From Stieleria marina (lineage in GTDB: Bacteria; Planctomycetota; Planctomycetia; Pirellulales; Pirellulaceae): a DNA stretch of 64,000 nt. A model generated the notes under the pieces. It saw only the letters and a list, made by a program, of their open reading frames with translations. It ran no database searches and had not been told where the DNA came from. This document shows, piece after piece, positions 1-8,400 of this stretch (position 1 is its first letter; every line of letters starts with the position of its first letter). A program made the translations under genes and the position numbers. The DNA is taken from assembly GCA_007741555.1 (NCBI GenBank), contig CP036526.1, positions 1,798,001 to 1,862,000 on the forward strand. Reading direction: 5' to 3'.

Positions 1-1048
1 TGTTTTTGGCGGACGTCGGAACTTCGCCCCAGAGGACTGCGGCGGGAACGACTTCTTTTGGCTTAGCATCTTCGTACGCGTAATCGTGCGGCAGACGCAT
101 GGCCCGCGGAGCTTCGCTGACGCGATAGCTGTTCGCGCGAATCAGTCGCTGCATGTGGCCGGGGACTCGGCCTTTGTCATAGTGCTTGCGTGCTTCTGTG
201 ATCATCGCGTTGGCTGGATTCGTTTTGGTGAATCCTGGGTCGCCTTTGACGATGCGAGTGCGAGTGCCAGTGGTGAAGGCAGCCAGTTCGTAAAACTGAT
301 ACTGCGTCCATTGGTCAAACGGGTGGTCATGGCATTGAGCGCAACCGATTTGCGTGCCAAGAAAAACACGCACCGTGTTGTCGATGTATGGGAGCGGCAT
401 GCCGTCGTCACGCAGCTGGTAGCCGACGGCTGGGTTTTCCCAAGACTTTCCTTCTGCGGTTAACATCTCGTAGACCCATTTGTCGTACGGTTTGTTCGTG
501 CAAATGGATTCTTTGACGTAGTGCAAAAACGGCTCGCCGATGATGTTGTTGGTCGGTCGGTCGACCAAACGCAACGTGTCAGCCCAAAAGTTGTACATGT
601 TGCTGACATAGTCGGGGCTGCCAAGCAATTCGTCGATCAAGTTCTCGCGGCGGTCGGGGGCATCGGACGCTAAGAAATCAGTTGCTTCCTTCAGCGTTGG
701 GATCCGCCCCGCCACATCCAAGTACACGCGTCGCAGAAAAACCTCATCGCTTGCCAAGTCGTTCGGTGTGCCGCCTTCGCTGATAAGTTTATTTTCGATC
801 AGGCCATCCAATCGATTGGCCGCTGACTTGACCGAGCTGCGCAGGCTGTGTTTGACCGGCTTCACATCCATGTCGACTTTGCCCGGTTGTCGAACACTTT
901 CTGGCAGTCGAATCTTGGCCTTTTTAGGGGCCGGCTTGCTACGTTTCTTTTGGGCGAATGCCACCGAAGGCATCGCCAAAAATGCCGTGCAAATTACGAT
1001 CTTGAGGGATCGATGAAAAAGTGGATTCCAATCGGAAGGGCGCATCAT
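1..1048 (-). CDS. DUF1549 domain protein, N-terminal part (cut by window edge)
   Basis: The reverse strand is open from an ATG at 1048 to the window edge, so only about 349 N-terminal residues are seen. The product begins with a signal peptide ending AFA|Q near residue 32, then a Lys-rich stretch. A DUF1549 region follows with the typical FLRRVYLDVAGRIPT block and, near residue 234, a CAQCHDHPFDQW segment holding one CxxCH heme-type motif. Planctomycete relatives usually continue into a DUF1553 domain, which would lie outside the window. These proteins are secreted and abundant in planctomycetes; their biochemical role is not established. A second in-frame ATG at 1045 is an equally possible start. 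The family call is firm; a function is not claimed. Confidence 0.88.
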   Translation of the reverse strand, partial: MMRPSDWNPLFHRSLKIVICTAFLAMPSVAFAQKKRSKPAPKKAKIRLPESVRQPGKVDMDVKPVKHSLRSSVKSAANRLDGLIENKLISEGGTPNDLASDEVFLRRVYLDVAGRIPTLKEATDFLASDAPDRRENLIDELLGSPDYVSNMYNFWADTLRLVDRPTNNIIGEPFLHYVKESICTNKPYDKWVYEMLTAEGKSWENPAVGYQLRDDGMPLPYIDNTVRVFLGTQIGCAQCHDHPFDQWTQYQFYELAAFTTGTRTRIVKGDPGFTKTNPANAMITEARKHYDKGRVPGHMQRLIRANSYRVSEAPRAMRLPHDYAYEDAKPKEVVPAAVLWGEVPTSAKN

Positions 1049-1431
1049 GTCACACTCGCGGCTTAGACGGCGATTCGCAGGTTTCCCAGCGGAAAGTCTG
1101 CAAGAGAAGAGGTGGCGCTGTAGCAATTCCAGCGAGTCACTATCATAGTCGATCAGAGGGAATTGATGGTAGGTATTTTCCCTTCGGGGCTTGCCTAAGG
1201 TGAGATCGGGTCACGCCGGTCGTAGGAATCAGACGGATTCGTGAGGAAGTGATCCGGTTGTGAGACACTCATTGCCAGCCATGCCTGCGATTTCCGTGAT
1301 CCAATTCCATTGCAGCTTGTGGGCGAGTGATCCCCCGATAGAGGTTGCGATGGATTGGTGTCGATTTGGAAATGGCAACTCCGCTGCAGTGATCTAATTG
1401 AAACGCTACTTGGCCACATATTGATACTCGG
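1049..1431. other. Intergenic region between divergent genes, no gene seen
   Basis: 383 bases between the divergent starts of the DUF1549 protein and the DUF6807 protein. Only short overlapping frames without family resemblance occur here. It presumably holds both promoters, but no convincing -35/-10 pair or inverted repeat was recognised. Confidence 0.6.
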
Positions 1432-2493
1432 ATGTTCAAAACCAAAATTTCATTTTTCACAGCGCGGTGTATTGCTTCGAGGGTTCCCGTTTGGGGGGCA
1501 TTGATCGCAGTTACCACGGCACTGCCCGCTTCATTTCTTTCGCCGGCGACGGCGCAGACAGTGGCGACGGAATCACAGGATGCCAAGACGCGATCGGACA
1601 GCACGCTGCGTGTCGAGAAAGTCGATGGGCAGGGATGGGATGTCTTCGCGGGGAAAAAACTGTTCGCTGGGTATCTGATCGATAGCGGTGGCAAACCGAT
1701 TGTGTATCCGGTTCATGGTCCCGGCGGTCATGCGATGACACGCAATTTTCCGATGAAAAAAAGCTATGGGATGGAACGCGGTGACCATGATCACCATCGT
1801 TCCATGTGGTTGTCGCATGGCGACGTCAACGGAATTGATTTTTGGGCGGACGATGATGGCTGCGGCACGGTCGTGCATCGCAGTGGCACCGCAGAGATCA
1901 CGGACGACGATACGGCCGTGTTGGTTACCCAGAATGATTGGCTGGGGCCTGACGGAAAACGCCTTTTATCGGATACACGCCGATTTGAATTTTCGGTGGG
2001 AGCGAAACGGCACATCATCGACTGTGATTTTCTGCTCAAAGCGACCGATGGCGACGTCAAGTTTGGCGATACCAAAGAAGGCTCCTTCGGAATGCGTTTG
2101 GCCGCCTCGCTTAAGGTTGATGCCAAGAAAGGCGGTCTGATTACTAATGCGGACCGGCAAACCAATAAAGATGCCTGGGGCAAGGAGTCTCCGTGGGTCG
2201 ATTACTCCGGACCAGTCGATGACGAAATGGTCGGCGTCACGATTCACAATCACCCCAGCAGCTTTGGCTTTCCCACTCGCTGGCATGTGCGTACCTACGG
2301 CTTGTTTGCAGCCAATCCCTTTGGGCGTTCGGATTTCATTGGTGGCAAGAAGCGTCGAGCCATCACGTTGCTAGAGGGAAAAACGATCCGTCTGAACTAC
2401 CGCGTTGTGATTTACCAAGACACGTTTGATCTGGAAGTCGCTCGGAGTGATTCCCAGGCTTATCACACTGCTGGTCGTCCGCCGTTGAAATAG
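1432..2493 (+). CDS. DUF6807 (PmoA-like) family secreted protein
   Basis: 353 residues. An N-terminal signal-like hydrophobic stretch (about residues 15-40, ending near ATAQT) precedes a region typical of the planctomycete proteins called 'PmoA family' or DUF6807. Recognisable blocks are the His-rich HDHHRSMWLSHGDVNG near residue 120, GSFGMRLAASLKV near 220, and a NPFGRSDF-like segment near 295. The name PmoA in databases is misleading: nothing indicates methane oxidation. Relatives commonly sit beside carbohydrate-catabolism genes, and here an SDR oxidoreductase follows after 83 bases and an SMP-30 protein lies beyond it. A role in sugar or sugar-derivative processing is inferred only from this context. 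The ATG at 1432 is chosen because it places the signal peptide at the N-terminus. Confidence 0.82.
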   Translation: MFKTKISFFTARCIASRVPVWGALIAVTTALPASFLSPATAQTVATESQDAKTRSDSTLRVEKVDGQGWDVFAGKKLFAGYLIDSGGKPIVYPVHGPGGHAMTRNFPMKKSYGMERGDHDHHRSMWLSHGDVNGIDFWADDDGCGTVVHRSGTAEITDDDTAVLVTQNDWLGPDGKRLLSDTRRFEFSVGAKRHIIDCDFLLKATDGDVKFGDTKEGSFGMRLAASLKVDAKKGGLITNADRQTNKDAWGKESPWVDYSGPVDDEMVGVTIHNHPSSFGFPTRWHVRTYGLFAANPFGRSDFIGGKKRRAITLLEGKTIRLNYRVVIYQDTFDLEVARSDSQAYHTAGRPPLK

Positions 2494-2576
2494 TAACCGC
2501 GGTAGTGATCCGGCGCGGACAATGAGCGAAAAGGTTTGCTTCTTCGATCGCGCAGTTAACTTTCAAGAGAGATAGA

Positions 2577-3380
2577 GTGGCAGTACGATCCAATCCATTT
2601 GATTTAACTGGTCATCGCGCGCTGATCACTGGCGGCACGCAAGGTGTTGGTGGAGCGATTGCAATTGCCGTGGCGTGTGCGGGAGCCGACGTGACACTGG
2701 TGGGCTTAACCGATGACGCCGCTGCGCAGGAAACGATACGGGCTTGCTGTGAGTTTGGGGGGCGTGTCGAATTGGTGACGGCGGACATGGCGCAGGAGCC
2801 GGACCAATACTTGGACGACTTGATTAGCAACGTCGACCAGCGGATGCCTGAGATTGATTTGTTGGTCAACAACGTGGGCACCTACATCGATGTGCCTTTC
2901 TTGGAGATGGATTTTCAGCGGTATTGGAAAACCATGCAGCTAAATGTCACTGCGGGTTACTTTTTGACCCAGGCGTATGCCAAGCGATGGGTCAAAAACA
3001 ATGTCGGCGGCCGCGTCGTCTTTACTGGGTCGGTCAACGGCTTCTTGGCAGAACCGACTCACACAGCGTACGACACCAGCAAAGGTGCTGTGACAGCGAT
3101 GGTCAAATCACTCTGTGTTTCGCTGGCGCCCCACGGAATCAGAGTCAATTCAATGGCACCGGGATTGGTACGCACGCCGCTGACGGATGTGTTGAATCAA
3201 GACGAAACTTTGGACGAATGGATGAAGCTGCACACACCCAATGGCAAAGTGCCCGAGCCCGATGTCTGTGCGGGCGCTGTTGTGTTTTTGCTTTCCGATG
3301 CGGCGACGCACGTTCACGGCCAAACGATTTTGGTCGATGGCGGAATGAGTGTTTGGCAGCAGCCTGACCCGCCCGCGTAA
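2577..3380 (+). CDS. Short-chain dehydrogenase/reductase (SDR) family
   Basis: 267 residues, the usual length of a classical SDR. Visible motifs are the Rossmann nucleotide-binding TGGTQGVGG near residue 17, NNVGTY (the NNAG-type motif) near 99, a serine in FTGSVNG near 152, and the catalytic YDTSKGA near 164. The C-terminal HVHGQTILVDGGMSVW is typical of SDRs. It should be a soluble NAD(P)-dependent oxidoreductase acting on a small alcohol or sugar; the substrate cannot be read from sequence. The start is GTG at 2577, preceded by AGAGAG-type purines. The upstream DUF6807 gene is on the same strand 83 bases away, so co-transcription is plausible. The SMP-30 gene converges from the other strand. 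Confidence 0.9.
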   Translation: MAVRSNPFDLTGHRALITGGTQGVGGAIAIAVACAGADVTLVGLTDDAAAQETIRACCEFGGRVELVTADMAQEPDQYLDDLISNVDQRMPEIDLLVNNVGTYIDVPFLEMDFQRYWKTMQLNVTAGYFLTQAYAKRWVKNNVGGRVVFTGSVNGFLAEPTHTAYDTSKGAVTAMVKSLCVSLAPHGIRVNSMAPGLVRTPLTDVLNQDETLDEWMKLHTPNGKVPEPDVCAGAVVFLLSDAATHVHGQTILVDGGMSVWQQPDPPA

Positions 3381-3433
3381 AGCCGTTTTTCTGACGAACG
3401 CGTGCTGTTGCAGAGCGACCGCGTGCCATTGAG

Positions 3434-4357
3434 CTAGTTCGGCTTCAGTCCCGAGCGTGGCATGGTGACTTTGTAGAGGGCCGTTCTTGCGGTTACGTAC
3501 ATTGTCTTGCCGTCTTTGCCACCCAGAGTGACGTTGGCAGGTTGCTGGGGAAATTCGACCAAGCCGAGGCTCTTTCCCGCAGGTGAAAAAATTTCGACGC
3601 CCAGATGAGTCGTAATGTAGACGTTGCCTTCTTGATCCAAAACGATTCCGTCCGCGCCAGTGTCAGATTTGCCGGCGGGCTGTTTCACTTTGCAAAACGT
3701 CCGTCCGTTTTCCAGTTTTCCACCTGCCGCGACATCGTAGACCAACATTTCGGATTGTTGTGACGGGCAGACGTACAAGCGTTTGCCGTCGGGCGATAGT
3801 CCGATTCCATTGGGGGCCGCAATCGACTCGGTCACTCGAGTCACTTCGCCCGACTGGCTGATGTAGTAGACCGCTTGGATGCCTTGTGGCAACGGCATCG
3901 GAGCCCGGAATAGAGGGTCGGTGAAATAGATTCCTCCTTGGCGATCGATGATTAAGTCGTTGGGAGCGTTGAACCGCGTGCCGTCGAACTTGTTAGCCAA
4001 TACCGTCGCGTTGCCCGTGGCTTTGTCGTACTGAACGACTTGGCCATCCATTTGGCAGCCAAGCAGTCGCCCGTCCGACGTGATCAGCAATCCGTTGGTG
4101 TGTTTGGAATCGGTCGTGAACTTTGACAACTTGCCGGAAGCATCCAGTTGGTAGATCGTCGTATTGGGAATGTCGGTGAAGTACAGCGAACTGTCCGACG
4201 GATCCCAAGCCGGTCCTTCGGTGAAAGCAAAACCGGCGGCAACTTCCACGACATCGCCGACGGGCTTGATCAAATCTTGGGCGGGAGACGTCGAAACGAA
4301 AAGCAAAGCAGTTGCTGTGGCGCAGGCGACGGTTTGAAATTGACGCAGTGTTGGCAT
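3434..4357 (-). CDS. SMP-30/gluconolactonase/LRE-like secreted beta-propeller
   Basis: About 307 residues from the ATG at 4357. The frame is open to 4432, but the 4357 start puts a clean signal peptide (cleavage near SPAQD) at the N-terminus. The six-bladed SMP-30 fold is indicated by FAFTEGPAWDPSDSSLYFTD, whose Glu is a metal ligand in the family, by FNAPNDLIIDRQGGIYFTDP with the conserved Asn and Asp, and by APNGIGLSPDGKRLYV. Family members hydrolyse sugar lactones such as gluconolactone using a divalent metal. The signal peptide predicts a periplasmic or exported location. It precedes no obvious partner on its own strand except the NHL-repeat gene 105 bases upstream. The substrate is unknown. 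Confidence 0.86.
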   Translation of the reverse strand: MPTLRQFQTVACATATALLFVSTSPAQDLIKPVGDVVEVAAGFAFTEGPAWDPSDSSLYFTDIPNTTIYQLDASGKLSKFTTDSKHTNGLLITSDGRLLGCQMDGQVVQYDKATGNATVLANKFDGTRFNAPNDLIIDRQGGIYFTDPLFRAPMPLPQGIQAVYYISQSGEVTRVTESIAAPNGIGLSPDGKRLYVCPSQQSEMLVYDVAAGGKLENGRTFCKVKQPAGKSDTGADGIVLDQEGNVYITTHLGVEIFSPAGKSLGLVEFPQQPANVTLGGKDGKTMYVTARTALYKVTMPRSGLKPN

Positions 4358-4462
4358 GAGTTGATTTGGAAAAACGAGAACGTTGTGAGTAACTGTGTTG
4401 AGCGAACGTCGCTTGCCGAAGTCACGTTGCATCGGCAGTTGGAATTGGCTTTGTGATGTGAT

Positions 4463-5476
4463 TTAGCTGGGCAGCGCGATTCGCTGGACGCGGTGATTGT
4501 TGCTGTCCAAGATGTGGACGCGGTCTGTCGAATCGATCACGACTCCCCAAGGTTGATAAAGTTGCCCTGGATCAAACCCAGGACCTCCCCACGACGCGAT
4601 CCATTTGCCGGTGGGATCAAAACGTTGCAGACGCTGGTTACCGTATTCGCAAACGAGCACACTGTCGTCACTGGCAATCGCAATATCGTAGGGATAGTAG
4701 AACTGGCCTTTTTGTTTTCCTTCTTTGCCCCATACATCGATCAAGCGTGGTGTTTCTTCGCTGACATCGAACCGTTGGATACGATGATTGCCGGCATCTA
4801 CGATGGACAGTACTTTTTTGTTGACGACCAAACTTTGTGGTCGCACGAATTTGCCTACATCGTGTCCCGTCCCTCCCCACTGCGTGATGAAATCGCCGTC
4901 GGGTGAAAATTTCTGGATTCGGTCGCTGTCTCCGTATTCACCGATGTAGAAAAATCCGTCGTCGTCGCATACGGCATCCGTAACAAACGCAAACTCACCT
5001 GGCGAATGGCCAGCAACCCCGCCGATCTGTTCTTCGGGGATCAGTGTGCCATCGGTTCGATAAGCCAGCATTCGGTAGTAGTGCGTGTCGGCCACAAATA
5101 GCCTTGGTTCACCATTGGGGCCGATCGACGCACTGGTTGCCATGCCTGTCGGCCGACCGTTGGCGGTTTCGGGAGTCGACCACCAGCGAAGCAGCTGCCC
5201 GTCGGGATCAAACACTTGAATGCGGCCCGTTGTGTCGACAATATAGAGATTGTCTTGATGGTCGATCGTGATTGCACGAGGTTTCAGAAAACGACCTTCG
5301 CTCATTCCTCGACGTCCCCACACCAACTGTGGCTGGGACCCAGTTCCCAGCGGAACGCATCCGCCGACTGGCAACGACGACATCGCTAGCCCTGCGGCAG
5401 CTGTGCGTAAAAATCTTCGTCGGTCAGGTTTGGATGTTTTCGCCAACTCGAGACGCCGTGGGGGAGAGGGATTCAT
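4463..5476 (-). CDS. NHL-repeat beta-propeller protein with Tat-type leader
   Basis: 337 residues. Residues 18-41 form a twin-arginine-like leader (DRRRFLRTAAAGL) ending LPVGGC, which could act as a lipobox, so a membrane-anchored extracytoplasmic protein is likely. The rest consists of about six NHL-type repeats with recurrent patterns such as KPRAITIDHQDNLYIVD, RIQKFSPDG, GNHRIQRFD and GNQRLQRFDPTG. NHL propellers act as interaction platforms, or in some cases as lyases; no catalytic assignment is possible here. It lies 105 bases upstream of the SMP-30 gene on the same strand and may be co-expressed with it. The gene is divergent from the TsaC fusion gene. Confidence 0.85.
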   Translation of the reverse strand: MNPSPPRRLELAKTSKPDRRRFLRTAAAGLAMSSLPVGGCVPLGTGSQPQLVWGRRGMSEGRFLKPRAITIDHQDNLYIVDTTGRIQVFDPDGQLLRWWSTPETANGRPTGMATSASIGPNGEPRLFVADTHYYRMLAYRTDGTLIPEEQIGGVAGHSPGEFAFVTDAVCDDDGFFYIGEYGDSDRIQKFSPDGDFITQWGGTGHDVGKFVRPQSLVVNKKVLSIVDAGNHRIQRFDVSEETPRLIDVWGKEGKQKGQFYYPYDIAIASDDSVLVCEYGNQRLQRFDPTGKWIASWGGPGFDPGQLYQPWGVVIDSTDRVHILDSNNHRVQRIALPS

Positions 5477-5611
5477 GTTAGGGTGTCGACTTGTGAATCA
5501 GAATCGCTAGTTCCTACAATGTACTCTTGATTTTGTTCCTACGCTCAGACTTGATCGCATGCATTGGCGAGTCGCCTGGGATTTCGATGTTGATCGCTGC
5601 AAAGACGCTCT

Positions 5612-6784
5612 ATGGTCACGGTACTGGACTTACAAACTTCAGAAGATCCTCGCGATATCGTGCATCGCACGGTCCAGGCGCTGGTGGAAGGTCAGGTCGT
5701 CGGGGTGCCGACCGATACGGTCTACGGGCTGGCGGCGCACGCGCTCTGTGAAGACGCCGTCGACCGATTGTGCGAAATCAAAGGCCGCGACCAATTGGCG
5801 CCGCTCGCGATTTCGGTGCGTAGCCGAGATGCTGCCGGAGATTTGTTTGGAAACGTTTCGCCGCTGGCACGACGATTGTCGCAGCGATGCTGGCCCGGTC
5901 CAGTGACGATGGTCACGCCGTGCGATACGGCTGGTTCGGCGATCATGCAGTTGCCTCTTGGGGTTCGGCAGCGAATCATGAGCGAAGGAAACTGTGTTGG
6001 TTTTCGAGTGGTGGACCATCGGATTTTGTCGTATATCCACCGCTTTTTGGCTGCCCCACTGGTACTGACCAGTGCAAATGTGTCGGGAAAACCCGCTCAA
6101 AGTGAAGCATCAGGCGTCGTGGAGCAACTTGGGACGATGATCCCACTGCTGCTAGATGACGGTCCGACTCGTTATGGTGGTGCTTCGACGGTTGTGCGAG
6201 TCCGCGACAATCGCTGGGAGCTACTCCGAGAAGGTGTAATTGAACGAGCTGCTATGAACCAATTTACCAAACCTGTCATCGCTTTGGTCTGCACCGGCAA
6301 TACGTGTCGAAGCCCGATGGCCGAGACGTTGCTGCGTGAAAAAGTACGCGAACAATTCGGTAGCGAAGACGCAGTGCGAGTCCTGTCGGCTGGTGTTGCT
6401 GCAGGTGCTGGCAGCGGTGCGAGCCCCCAAGCAGTGGAAGTCATGGGCGAGCGTGGTTTGGATTTGACCGGTCACAGCTCTCAGCAATTGGATGATTCAA
6501 TTCTGAATGTTGCCGATCTCATCTTGACGATGACTCGCGGCCATCAGTCCGCAATCTTGGCGGCTTGGCCGAACATGCATGACCGTGTGTTCACGTTGCG
6601 ACACGACGGAGGCGATATCTCCGATCCCGTCGGGAGACCAGTGGAGGTTTACCAGCAATGTGCCGACCAGATCGATCAAGAATTGACGCAGTGGCTGCAG
6701 AAACTCGGTGACAACTTTCTGCCCGAAACAACGGATTCGCAAGAAGGCAATCCAAGCAATGGTCAATCGGAGGACAGCGTATGA
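5612..6784 (+). CDS. Fusion of TsaC/YrdC (Sua5) domain with low-molecular-weight phosphatase domain
   Basis: 390 residues with two domains. Residues 1-210 are a YrdC/TsaC domain: GVPTDTVYGLAAHA at 31-44, KGRDQLAPLAI at 57-67, WPGPVT at 94-99, TSANVSGKPA from 153. Such enzymes make threonylcarbamoyl-AMP for tRNA t6A. Residues 216-370 are a low-molecular-weight phosphatase: the P-loop VCTGNTCRSP has Cys227 and Arg233, with a general-acid Asp338 in SDPVG. Thr231 matches the Thr that favours phosphoarginine in Bacillus YwlE, so protein-arginine phosphatase activity is possible (inference). The start follows ATG at 5612. The stop overlaps the rpiB start in an ATGA arrangement, so the two are translationally coupled. 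In Bacillus the separate homologues lie next to rpiB. Confidence 0.9.
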   Translation: MVTVLDLQTSEDPRDIVHRTVQALVEGQVVGVPTDTVYGLAAHALCEDAVDRLCEIKGRDQLAPLAISVRSRDAAGDLFGNVSPLARRLSQRCWPGPVTMVTPCDTAGSAIMQLPLGVRQRIMSEGNCVGFRVVDHRILSYIHRFLAAPLVLTSANVSGKPAQSEASGVVEQLGTMIPLLLDDGPTRYGGASTVVRVRDNRWELLREGVIERAAMNQFTKPVIALVCTGNTCRSPMAETLLREKVREQFGSEDAVRVLSAGVAAGAGSGASPQAVEVMGERGLDLTGHSSQQLDDSILNVADLILTMTRGHQSAILAAWPNMHDRVFTLRHDGGDISDPVGRPVEVYQQCADQIDQELTQWLQKLGDNFLPETTDSQEGNPSNGQSEDSV

Positions 6785-7248
6785 GCATGCGGATCTGTTT
6801 GGGAAGCGACCACCGTGGCGTTCGGATCAAGGCTCGGCTGGTGCAAACGTTGACCAGCAATGGGTTTGATGTCAGCGATGAAGGAACTTGCACCGACGAA
6901 GCGGTCGATTATCCCGATGTGGCTCAACAGGTCGCGCGAAAAGTCAGCTGTGGCGAAGCGGATCGCGGCATTTTGATCTGCGGCACAGGAATCGGAATGT
7001 CGATAGCGGCAAACAAATTTACCGGCGTGCGTGCTGCACCTTGCTACGACGAAGTCATGGTCGAAATGAGTCGCCGGCACAACGATGTAAACGTCCTGTG
7101 CCTTCCCGGTGATCTCATCGGTGAACGGCCGATCGATGATCTCGTGCTGATGTGGTTGGCAACGAAGTTCGATGGCGGACGTCATGAAAATCGCGTCAAC
7201 AAGATCGTCATGTTGGAGCAGTCGATGTCCAACGGAAAATCGAATTGA
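6781..7248 (+). CDS. rpiB: Ribose-5-phosphate isomerase B
   Basis: 155 residues, the usual RpiB/LacAB length. MRICLGSDHRGVRIKARL at the N-terminus carries the GSDHxG phosphate-binding motif, and GILICGTGIGMSIAANKF near residue 65 holds the active-site cysteine and the glycine-rich loop. A VDYPDVAQQVA segment near 42 is also typical. The enzyme interconverts ribose-5-phosphate and ribulose-5-phosphate in the cytoplasm; some family members act on allose-6-phosphate. Its ATG overlaps the stop of the TsaC fusion gene by four bases, and GGAGGA about 7 bases upstream serves as a ribosome-binding site. The holB gene follows after about 50 bases on the same strand. Confidence 0.93.
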   Translation: MSMRICLGSDHRGVRIKARLVQTLTSNGFDVSDEGTCTDEAVDYPDVAQQVARKVSCGEADRGILICGTGIGMSIAANKFTGVRAAPCYDEVMVEMSRRHNDVNVLCLPGDLIGERPIDDLVLMWLATKFDGGRHENRVNKIVMLEQSMSNGKSN

Positions 7249-7297
7249 ATCATCGCAGCAGTTCTTCTTTGAAAACGTTTTTTGAAAACAAAGTGGC

Positions 7298-8320
7298 GTG
7301 ACAACTAACTGGTCCCAACTGATCGGCCACTCACGCATTCGTGATTGGTTTTCGACAGCAATTCGGCGAGGTCGATTCACAGGCAGCTTTCTGCTGGTTG
7401 GATCGCCAGGTGTTGGCAAACTAACTGTCGCGAACTTGTTAGCGCAGACTTTGCTTTGTCAAAAGAGCCCCGAACTAGAAATGCAGCCGTGTGGTGTCTG
7501 CGAAGGGTGCGTGCAAGTTTTGGCGCAAACCCACCCCGACGTCATTCGCCTTTCCAAACCCAAGGATAAGAGTTTTATTCCGCTGGATTTGCTGATCGGC
7601 CGGCCCGAAGTCCGGATGCAAGAAGGGTTTTGCCGGGACATTCGCCTGAAACCTTTTGCCGGAACGCGGAAAATCGCCATCCTGGAGGACGCGGATTTTT
7701 TGAACGAAGAGGGAGCCAACTGCCTGCTGAAAACTCTCGAAGAGCCTCCGCCCAACGCCGTCGTCTTGTTGATTGGCACAAGCGAACAGAAACAGTTGCC
7801 GACGATCCGGTCGCGGTGCCAGATCATTCGCTTTGCACCGCTCAACACAGATGATGCATCGCGATTGATGCGCGAAGTCCATCAAGTTGAATCGACGGAC
7901 GAAGAAGTGGCTGCGGCTTTGGAAGTTTCAGCGGGTGACATGCATGTCGCGCTGCGAATTCTGAGCGATACGACGGATGAGTTTCGGGGGGCGTTTGATA
8001 GCCAGCTTGCTGCGGCCGCGCCCGATCCGGTTGCGATTAGCCGAATCATCACCAAACGCGTCGATGAGGCTGGCAAGGATGCGTCAAAGCGGCGGGGCGC
8101 GATGAGAGATGTGTTTTCGATGGCAGTTCAGTTTTACCGTCGAGAGCTTCGTGCCAGTGCTGCGGCCGACGGAGTGCATCCGTTTACGCTGAATCGACTG
8201 GACCGCAGTGTGCGTGCGCTTCGAGAAGTGGATCGAAGTGCGAATCAGTCGTCTTTGATCGAATGCTACGCGTCGGACATCGCGTCAGGGACGACCGGGG
8301 ATCGCGGCGAGATCGGTTAA
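7298..8320 (+). CDS. holB: DNA polymerase III delta' subunit (clamp loader)
   Basis: 340 residues. It is an AAA+ clamp-loader protein with Walker A GSPGVGKLT at 35-43, Walker B-like ILEDADFLNEEGANCLLKTL near 130-149, and the sensor/SRC region TIRSRCQIIRF near 170. Four cysteines (Cys54 and the CGVCEGC cluster at 65-71) form the zinc module found in DnaX and HolB proteins. The protein is shorter than DnaX and lacks a tau-like C-terminal extension, favouring delta' over gamma/tau. It would work in the cytoplasm to load the beta clamp. The start is GTG at 7298. It follows rpiB closely and may belong to the same transcript. Confidence 0.87.
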   Translation: MTTNWSQLIGHSRIRDWFSTAIRRGRFTGSFLLVGSPGVGKLTVANLLAQTLLCQKSPELEMQPCGVCEGCVQVLAQTHPDVIRLSKPKDKSFIPLDLLIGRPEVRMQEGFCRDIRLKPFAGTRKIAILEDADFLNEEGANCLLKTLEEPPPNAVVLLIGTSEQKQLPTIRSRCQIIRFAPLNTDDASRLMREVHQVESTDEEVAAALEVSAGDMHVALRILSDTTDEFRGAFDSQLAAAAPDPVAISRIITKRVDEAGKDASKRRGAMRDVFSMAVQFYRRELRASAAADGVHPFTLNRLDRSVRALREVDRSANQSSLIECYASDIASGTTGDRGEIG

Positions 8321-8381
8321 GGAAGCGATTGAGCGATCGGTGCACTTGAACATTACTGGTGTGCATTCAGTACTGCAGCCT

Positions 8382-8400
8382 GACGCAGAAAATCTGCGTC
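8382..8400. terminator. Perfect hairpin between convergent genes
   Basis: GACGCAGA, a three-base AAA loop, then TCTGCGTC: an 8-bp perfect stem directly after the stop of the minus-strand toroid gene and about 60 bases after the stop of holB. There is no clear U tract on either side, so it may be a bidirectional or Rho-assisted end rather than a classical terminator. Confidence 0.45.
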
